From Bog-473 sp963736525 (GTDB lineage: Bacteria; Actinomycetota; Acidimicrobiia; Acidimicrobiales; RAAP-2), in assembly GCA_963736525.1 (NCBI GenBank), contig CAVTPF010000010.1:1-64000 (forward strand): a stretch of 64,000 nucleotides of DNA. Direction: 5' to 3'. Position numbers and translations under genes: made by a program. Below, one piece after another: positions 59,129 through 64,000 of the stretch. Below the pieces are notes generated by a model, which worked only from the letters and a program-made list of their open reading frames with translations, searched no databases and was not told where the DNA came from. The number at the start of each line of letters is the position of its first letter. Position 1 is the first letter of the stretch.

Positions 59129-59893
59129 ATGAGCACCTCTCCCGTCTACGACACCATCGGGCAGGGCTACGTCACCCATCGCCGGCCGGACCGGCGTTGG
59201 GCCGCCGCCGTGGCCGAACGGGTGAGTGCCGGCCTCGACGCGGGCAGTCTCGTGGTCAACGTCGGCGCCGGCAGCGGTTCTTACGAGCCGACGCGCTGCG
59301 GCGTGATCGCCATCGAACCCTCCGGTGTCATGGTGGCGCAGCGACCGGTGGGAGCGGCACCCGCGGTGCGCGCCAGCGGGTCGGCACTGCCACTGCCCTC
59401 GGGCTGCGCCGATGTGGCGATGGCCATCCTGACCGTCCACCACTGGGACGACGCCGGGGCGGGACTGGCCGAGCTGTGCCGGGTGGCGCCGCGGCGCGTC
59501 GTCCTCGCCATTGACTTCGAGCTTCACGCGCACTTCTGGCTCCTCGACGAGTACCTCCCAGAGGTGGGTGACCACACGAGGCGGTGCGCCCCGGGGTCAG
59601 ACGAGATCGCCACGGCCATCGGGGCGACCACCTGTCTTCCACTCCTCGTGCCTCGCGATATGGAGGACGGCGTCCTGGGTGCCTACTGGTGCCGCCCGGA
59701 GGCGTACCTCGACCCCGGCGTGCGAGCCAACGCGTCGGGTCTCGCGTTGGCCGATCCGGCGGTCATCACACGCGGCGTTCGTCGCCTGGAGGCCGACCTT
59801 ACGAGCGGCGCCTGGGATCGGCGTCACGCCGACCTGGCAACGCTCGACTCGGTCGACCTGGGGTACCGGCTGCTCGTCGCCGACAAGTCCTGA
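59129..59893 (+). CDS. SAM-dependent methyltransferase (methyltransferase-11 type)
   Basis: 254 residues: YDTIGQGYVTHRRPDRRW start, SAM loop VVNVGAGSGSYEP, acidic turn GVIAIEPSGVM, SALPLPSGCADVAMAILTVHHW (core DVAMAILTVHHW) and VAPRRVVLAIDF. This is the small-molecule methyltransferase group with the HHW signature. Substrate unknown. It follows the thiolase by 111 nt. Confidence 0.88.
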   Translation: MSTSPVYDTIGQGYVTHRRPDRRWAAAVAERVSAGLDAGSLVVNVGAGSGSYEPTRCGVIAIEPSGVMVAQRPVGAAPAVRASGSALPLPSGCADVAMAILTVHHWDDAGAGLAELCRVAPRRVVLAIDFELHAHFWLLDEYLPEVGDHTRRCAPGSDEIATAIGATTCLPLLVPRDMEDGVLGAYWCRPEAYLDPGVRANASGLALADPAVITRGVRRLEADLTSGAWDRRHADLATLDSVDLGYRLLVADKS

Positions 59894-60019
59894 AGGGGGT
59901 CCGTGCCGGAACGCTGCGAGGGAGCGCCGTCGCGCCGGCCGCATTGCCGCGTCGAGGCACCCGGCTGCCTACTCACGCAGCCCGGACCACACATCACGGG
60001 TTCCTTGGTCTCTGGCCCC

Positions 60020-61207
60020 TCAGGCCGCGGTGACCGACCCCGGCGGGGGGCGCTCGCGGCGTTCGTTCTGATTGCGAAGCCGGTTGTGGAAGCCGCAGAG
60101 CAGCCGGCCGTTCTCCTGGGTCGTCTCTCCCCCCTCGCTGTACGGCAATATGTGATCGGCCTCGCAGTCCTCGGCCGGCTCGTAGCAATAGGGGTGGGTG
60201 CAGATGCGGTCGCGCAGCTCGATGGCCCGGCGGGTCCCGCCGGTGAAGAGCCGGGCCCGCACCGAGACGTCGATGCGGTTCCCGAGCGAGAAGATGGCCC
60301 GTTCGAAGTAGGCCGAGTCCATCCAGGGCAGCACTGAGGTGGGCGAGAGGACGGTTCCGTTCTCGAGCTCGCAGATGCGCCCATGGAGAGTCTCGTAGCC
60401 GACGAAGACACTGAAGAGGGGGGCTGGGCGGATCCCGTCTTCGGGGGCGGTGCGACTGCGCGTCGCCATCTCGACGAGGGCGTCGGCCCGACGCTGCGCC
60501 GAAGTGCGGACCAGCTCGTCGAGGCGGGGTCGGCGCCCCAGGCGCTCGGTGGCCTCGGCGCAGTCGGCCGCGAAGAGGTCGGCTTCCAGGCGCTCGAGCT
60601 CGGCCGAGACGATGGAGCCCGAGACCGGGTCCAGGGTCATCTGGCCGAGCCACAGGCCCGAGATGCTCGCCTCGAGGTAGACGCTGCGCGCCGTCTTTCG
60701 TTCCTCGTCGGCCTCGTCGGCCCCCTCCGGGTCGGCCAGCTGCTTCCAGTAGCTCAGCGCCCGGTAGAAGTCCTCGAAGCCCATCTGGGCACCCTGTCCC
60801 ACCAGCATGGCCTCGTCGCGTGCCATGGCCGCCTCGGTTCGGTGCCGACGTGCCCCGGCGATGGCCTTGGCCTGATCGGCCCCGATGGCACCCTCGCGCC
60901 AGGCCCGAGAGCACTCGGGCAGCTGGCGTAACGCCCGAGCGAGGCGAACCCGGCGCCTCGCCGCCGCGCGCGGGAGGCGGCAGCGCGTGGCGATCCACGC
61001 CGCCGCCGTCTTGGCGCCATCGGCCGCCCACTCACCGTTCGCCTCGAAGGCGGCGCTCGCCTCGGTGACGAAGGCCTCGAGACGAGAGGCCAGCCGGTGC
61101 AGCTCCTCGATGGAAGCGCCGTCGCCGTAGTTGGACGGGCCCGAGGCCACTAACGCCTCGAGTGACTGCGCGAAAGCTTCCAACTCCACGGAGCCAGCCA
61201 AGCACAA
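60020..61207 (-). CDS. DUF222/13E12-repeat HNH endonuclease
   Basis: 395 residues. The N-terminal 300 are the helical DUF222 domain of the actinobacterial 13E12 repeat family (LEALVASGPSNYGDGASIEE, AAWIATRCRLPRAAARRRVRL). The C-terminal HNH domain shows ELRDRICTHPYCYEPAEDCE, DHILPYSEGGETTQENG and LLCGFHNRLR, with the zinc-finger-like cysteines and the DH and HN catalytic pairs. These proteins occur in many copies in actinobacteria and may be mobile or defence-related. Alone on the minus strand. Confidence 0.9.
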   Translation of the reverse strand: MCLAGSVELEAFAQSLEALVASGPSNYGDGASIEELHRLASRLEAFVTEASAAFEANGEWAADGAKTAAAWIATRCRLPRAAARRRVRLARALRQLPECSRAWREGAIGADQAKAIAGARRHRTEAAMARDEAMLVGQGAQMGFEDFYRALSYWKQLADPEGADEADEERKTARSVYLEASISGLWLGQMTLDPVSGSIVSAELERLEADLFAADCAEATERLGRRPRLDELVRTSAQRRADALVEMATRSRTAPEDGIRPAPLFSVFVGYETLHGRICELENGTVLSPTSVLPWMDSAYFERAIFSLGNRIDVSVRARLFTGGTRRAIELRDRICTHPYCYEPAEDCEADHILPYSEGGETTQENGRLLCGFHNRLRNQNERRERPPPGSVTAA

Positions 61208-61368
61208 GGGTGTGACACTTCACGTTGCGACAAATCCTCGAGATATACGCGCCACGCGCCCTCGCTCCCGACCGTTCTCCCGCGAGAGCATCCGCCGGTG
61301 AAGGAGCGGTTCGCTTGCATCGCCGGGACCGGTCCGGCGAGACCAGGGCGGCGGCCAGAGCCGCCGGC

Positions 61369-61441
61369 GTAGACGCGCGGGTGCAGAGCGCGGGTGTAGA
61401 GACGCGCGGGTGTAGAGACGCGCGGGTGCAGAGACGCGCGG
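61369..61441. repeat. Tandem 16-nt minisatellite
   Basis: Three consecutive units of gtgtagagacgcgcgg (61394-61409, 61410-61425, 61426-61441, the last with one change) are preceded by two shorter related units from 61369. The array ends 2 nt before the stop codon of the amidohydrolase, so it lies in that gene's 3' trailer. Confidence 0.85.
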
Positions 61442-61442
61442 G

Positions 61443-62780
61443 TTAGGAGGCTCGTGCCGACGCCAGCGGGACCGGGCGAGCCAGGCTCCAGCTGAAGGTG
61501 TCCTCGATGTCGGCCAGCTCCAGGGGCGTCGCCAGATCCTCGACGGTCGGGCCGACCCGGTCGGCCACGCCTTGCAGCAGGTCGCCGTCGAAGCCCCACA
61601 GGTCGACGGCATTGGCGCCCAGGATGCGCCGTACGTCCGCCTCGGGCAGCCCGCCGAAGATGTAGCGCAGCGTCTCGCGGTGGACGGGCGCCGCGCCCTC
61701 AAGGTGAGGGTAGTCCGCTCCCCACATCAGCTTGTCGATGCCGATCTCGTGGCGCATCTCGGCCTCGTAGCGCTTCATGAGCGAGCCCCCCATCCACACG
61801 TGCCGCTCGAAGTAGTCGCGTGGCCGCATCTTGAGGTACGAGCGCACCGGTGCACCGCCGTGCGTGTCGAAGAACGACTCCATGTCCCTGATGAGGGAGG
61901 GCAGCCACTGCACCCCGTTCTCCGTGACCACGACCCTGAGGTCGGGATGGCGGTCGAACACCCCGCCGAAGATCATGAACCACAACGGGCGGCGGGTGAA
62001 GACGAACACCTCGTAGAGGCCCAGCATGCCGCCGTGCAGCGGGTCGTAGAGGAACTTCGTGTCGGTCGCCGACCCCGAAGCGCCCGTGTGCAGGTTGACC
62101 ACCATCTGGTGCTCCTCGCACGCACTCCAGAACGGCTCGTAGTACTCGTCGGCATAGCCGGGCAGCTTGGACGTCACCGACATGGCCGGCAGCATGACGC
62201 CGCCGAAGATCCCGTTGGCGCGGGCCCACGCCACCTCCTCGACGGCACGGTCCATGTCGTGGAAGTCGATCGGCATGCAACCCGCCCGGCGTCCCGGCGC
62301 GGCCGCGCAGAACTCGGCCAGCCAGCGCATGTAGGCGTGCAGCGCCGGCCACACGACCTCCAGCCCCTTGTCGGTGTGGCCGCCGAGATACATGGCGGGC
62401 GACAACCCGCCGGCCAGCACCGGTCCGGGCAGCGTCACCTCGGCGTGGATGCCCTGCTCCTCCAGGACCTCCAGGCGCCGGCCGCCCCCGTCGCCCGGAA
62501 CCACCCAGTCGGTGCCGTAGTGGGCCAGCCACCCCTCGGCCGCGTCGACATCGACGCCCATGCCGGCCAGGCGGCGGGCCGCTGTCGCCCGCACGGCGTC
62601 GGACTCGTCCACCTCGCCGGGGTCGAAGCCGCCGAACATGGAGATGGCCAGCGACGACATGTCCCCGAAGGCCGCCACCGCGTCGCGGCTGGCCGGGTCG
62701 ACGTAGGAGAGGAAATCATCGAGGCTCTCCGGTGACGCGTGGGTGTCGGCCGACACCACGACGTAGTTCCGACCCGTCAT
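61443..62780 (-). CDS. Amidohydrolase-2 family metal-dependent hydrolase
   Basis: 445 residues of the TIM-barrel amidohydrolase (ACMSD/LigW-like) family: VVVSADTHASPESL at the N-terminus, NLHTGASGS, GGVFDRHPDLRVVVTENGVQWL (core DRHPDLRV), and WGADYPHLEG with the metal-binding Asp. The usual HxH of strand 1 is reduced to DTHA, as in this actinobacterial subgroup. Decarboxylation or hydrolysis of an aromatic or lipid-derived acid is likely. An upstream ATG (62825) has a better ribosome site, GGAAGGGAG, so the start may be 15 residues earlier. Confidence 0.87.
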   Translation of the reverse strand: MTGRNYVVVSADTHASPESLDDFLSYVDPASRDAVAAFGDMSSLAISMFGGFDPGEVDESDAVRATAARRLAGMGVDVDAAEGWLAHYGTDWVVPGDGGGRRLEVLEEQGIHAEVTLPGPVLAGGLSPAMYLGGHTDKGLEVVWPALHAYMRWLAEFCAAAPGRRAGCMPIDFHDMDRAVEEVAWARANGIFGGVMLPAMSVTSKLPGYADEYYEPFWSACEEHQMVVNLHTGASGSATDTKFLYDPLHGGMLGLYEVFVFTRRPLWFMIFGGVFDRHPDLRVVVTENGVQWLPSLIRDMESFFDTHGGAPVRSYLKMRPRDYFERHVWMGGSLMKRYEAEMRHEIGIDKLMWGADYPHLEGAAPVHRETLRYIFGGLPEADVRRILGANAVDLWGFDGDLLQGVADRVGPTVEDLATPLELADIEDTFSWSLARPVPLASARAS

Positions 62781-62933
62781 GTCCCCCCGGCCCGAACGTG
62801 GCGACCCGGTCGCTTCCTCACCCATCGCAGCCGTCTCCCTTCCAGAGTCCCTGGTCAGTGCTCCGCACACTATCCCTCGTCCCGCCCGTCCGGCGGCGGG
62901 ACCGGCAGCGGATAATTTGGCGGCCGATCCCGC

Positions 62934-63716
62934 ATGCACACGTCCTCCACCCTCGTGCTGGTGCTCGCCGTCTTCGGAGCCAGCCTCGTCGAGATGGTCG
63001 AGGCGCTGACCATCGTCGTGGCGGCCGGAGTGAGCCGGGGGTGGCGCTCGGCCCTGGAGGGCGCCGCGGTGGCCGCGGCCGTCCTGGCCGTGCTCGTGCT
63101 CGCCGTCGGGTTGCCCCTCATCCACTACGTCCCGATCAATGCCCTGCGGGTGGTCGTCGGCGCCCTGCTCCTGGTGCTCGGCCTGTCGTGGCTGCGCAAG
63201 GCGATCCTGCGCTCCAGCGGCCACAAGGCCATGCACGACGAGGACGAGATCTACGCGGAGACGGTGGCCGAGCTCAGCCCCGGTGACGACGGGGAGCTGG
63301 CGCGGCCGGGCAGGGGGCGCGACGGCGTCGCCTTCACCGTGGCGTTCAAGGGGGTGTTCCTCGAGGGCATGGAGGTCGTGCTGATCGTGATCAGCCTGGG
63401 CGCGGCGCAGAACCGTCTGGGCCTGGCCGCCCTGGCGGCAGGGGCCGCGGTCGTCCTGGTGGGTGTCGTCGGCCTCCTGGTGGCCCGCCAGCTCAGCGAG
63501 GTCCCCGAGAACACCATCAAGACGCTGGTCGGCGTCATGCTGACCAGCTTCGGCGTGTTCTGGGTCGGCGAGGGCGCCGGGGTGAACTGGCCGGGCAGCG
63601 ACCTGGCCATCCCGGTTCTCGCGGGCTTCTTCGTCGTCGTCTACTTCGCGCTGACGGCGTTCATGCGGACGCAACTCCCCGCCCCCGTGGCCGAGGTCGA
63701 AGGGGCGTCGTCGTGA
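62934..63716 (+). CDS. GDT1/COG4280-like membrane transporter
   Basis: 260 residues with about seven membrane helices and two related acidic motifs, ASLVEMVEALTIVVAAGVSRG and GVFLEGMEVVLIVISLG, each in a helix, as in the duplicated cation-exchange motifs of the UPF0016/GDT1 superfamily. GDT1 relatives move Mn2+ or Ca2+; substrate here is unknown. A cytoplasmic acidic loop (HDEDEIYAETVAELSPGDDGEL) lies between the halves. It overlaps the next small gene (GTGATG). Confidence 0.78.
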   Translation: MHTSSTLVLVLAVFGASLVEMVEALTIVVAAGVSRGWRSALEGAAVAAAVLAVLVLAVGLPLIHYVPINALRVVVGALLLVLGLSWLRKAILRSSGHKAMHDEDEIYAETVAELSPGDDGELARPGRGRDGVAFTVAFKGVFLEGMEVVLIVISLGAAQNRLGLAALAAGAAVVLVGVVGLLVARQLSEVPENTIKTLVGVMLTSFGVFWVGEGAGVNWPGSDLAIPVLAGFFVVVYFALTAFMRTQLPAPVAEVEGASS

Positions 63717-63937
63717 TGGCCGCCGTCGGGAGGGCGCTACGGGCCTTCGGGCACTTCTGGTGGGACTTCCTGATCGGCGACACCCCCGAGCTGGCGTTGG
63801 CGACCGGAGTGATAGTCGCCGTCGCGTTCCTGCTCGACGGCAGCCGCCTCGTCGGGGCGATCCTCCTCCCGCTACTGGCGACGGGGTTCCTCCTCCTGAG
63901 CGCGCTGCGGGGCCGGCGCCGCGCGCCCGAAGGGTAG
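63713..63937 (+). CDS. Small membrane protein coupled to the GDT1-like gene
   Basis: 74 residues with FGHFWWDFLIGDTPELALA, then two membrane helices (VIVAVAFLLDGS.., AILLPLLATGFLLLSAL) and a basic end (RGRRRAPEG). It starts inside the stop of the GDT1-like gene, either GTG 63713 or ATG 63716, which implies translational coupling and probably a complex. Homologues beside COG4280 genes are plausible; the function is unknown. Confidence 0.72.
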   Translation: MMAAVGRALRAFGHFWWDFLIGDTPELALATGVIVAVAFLLDGSRLVGAILLPLLATGFLLLSALRGRRRAPEG

Positions 63938-64000
63938 CCGCTCACCGGAGCGGGGCCGTTGCGCGCCGGACGTCACGTCACGGTGCCCACCGCACTGGTG

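Overview
The window is high-GC chromosomal DNA from an actinobacterium. Supporting signs are many GTG starts, 1-4 nt start/stop overlaps, a murT-gatD pair, PspC/DUF1707 envelope proteins, a DUF222/13E12 HNH protein and many acyl-CoA genes. The gene mix resembles Acidimicrobiia, but that is inference; there is no rRNA or other taxonomic marker. No plasmid, phage structural gene or CRISPR array was seen.

Layout. 0-11.4 kb is accessory: a truncated IS110-type transposase between 32-bp direct repeats, two secreted small proteins, a trypco2-like peptide coupled to an alpha/beta hydrolase, an HTH remnant, a penicillin-binding-protein-like pseudoenzyme, a 2TM potassium channel, a frameshifted HAD hydrolase, and a zinc-ribbon/NlpC-P60-like pair, closed by tRNA-Val(CAC). 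A degenerate copy of the tRNA 3' end and its downstream palindrome lies at 4183-4219, so 4.2-11.35 kb may be an old tRNA-borne island.

11.5-22.7 kb holds a TetR gene divergent from a lipid operon (acyl reductase-HAD fusion, zinc dehydrogenase, LarA-like protein, acyltransferase), then a gluconolactonase-like pseudogene, an ICMT-like methyltransferase, a metallo-beta-lactamase-fold hydrolase and a broken methyltransferase. 22.7-26.3 kb is a minus-strand envelope operon: HAD-acyltransferase fusion, murT, gatD, yccF. 26.6-38.9 kb carries LysR, GNAT, a Gfo/Idh oxidoreductase, tldD-tldE, a DUF4389 protein, a beta-lactamase-fold esterase, a PhnZ-like HD oxygenase, a sulfotransferase and a DUF1214 protein.

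39.1-45.8 kb is one plus-strand acyl-CoA operon (acyl-CoA dehydrogenase, Ltp aldolase-like thiolase plus DUF35 partner, acyl-CoA ligase, SDR, diiron protein), probably catabolic for a lipid or steroid-like acid. 46.7-48.5 kb has a carotenoid oxygenase and cspA. 48.6-55.6 kb has cysQ, an envelope-stress-type two-component system with PspC and DUF1707 proteins, a cNMP-binding protein and an MMPL transporter. 56-64 kb has an aldo/keto reductase, a second DUF35-thiolase pair, methyltransferase, HNH endonuclease, amidohydrolase and a GDT1-like membrane protein.

Several genes at 8.9-22.1 kb carry single-base frame breaks, three of them in short G or C runs. These are either sequencing or assembly errors or recent decay and should be checked first.
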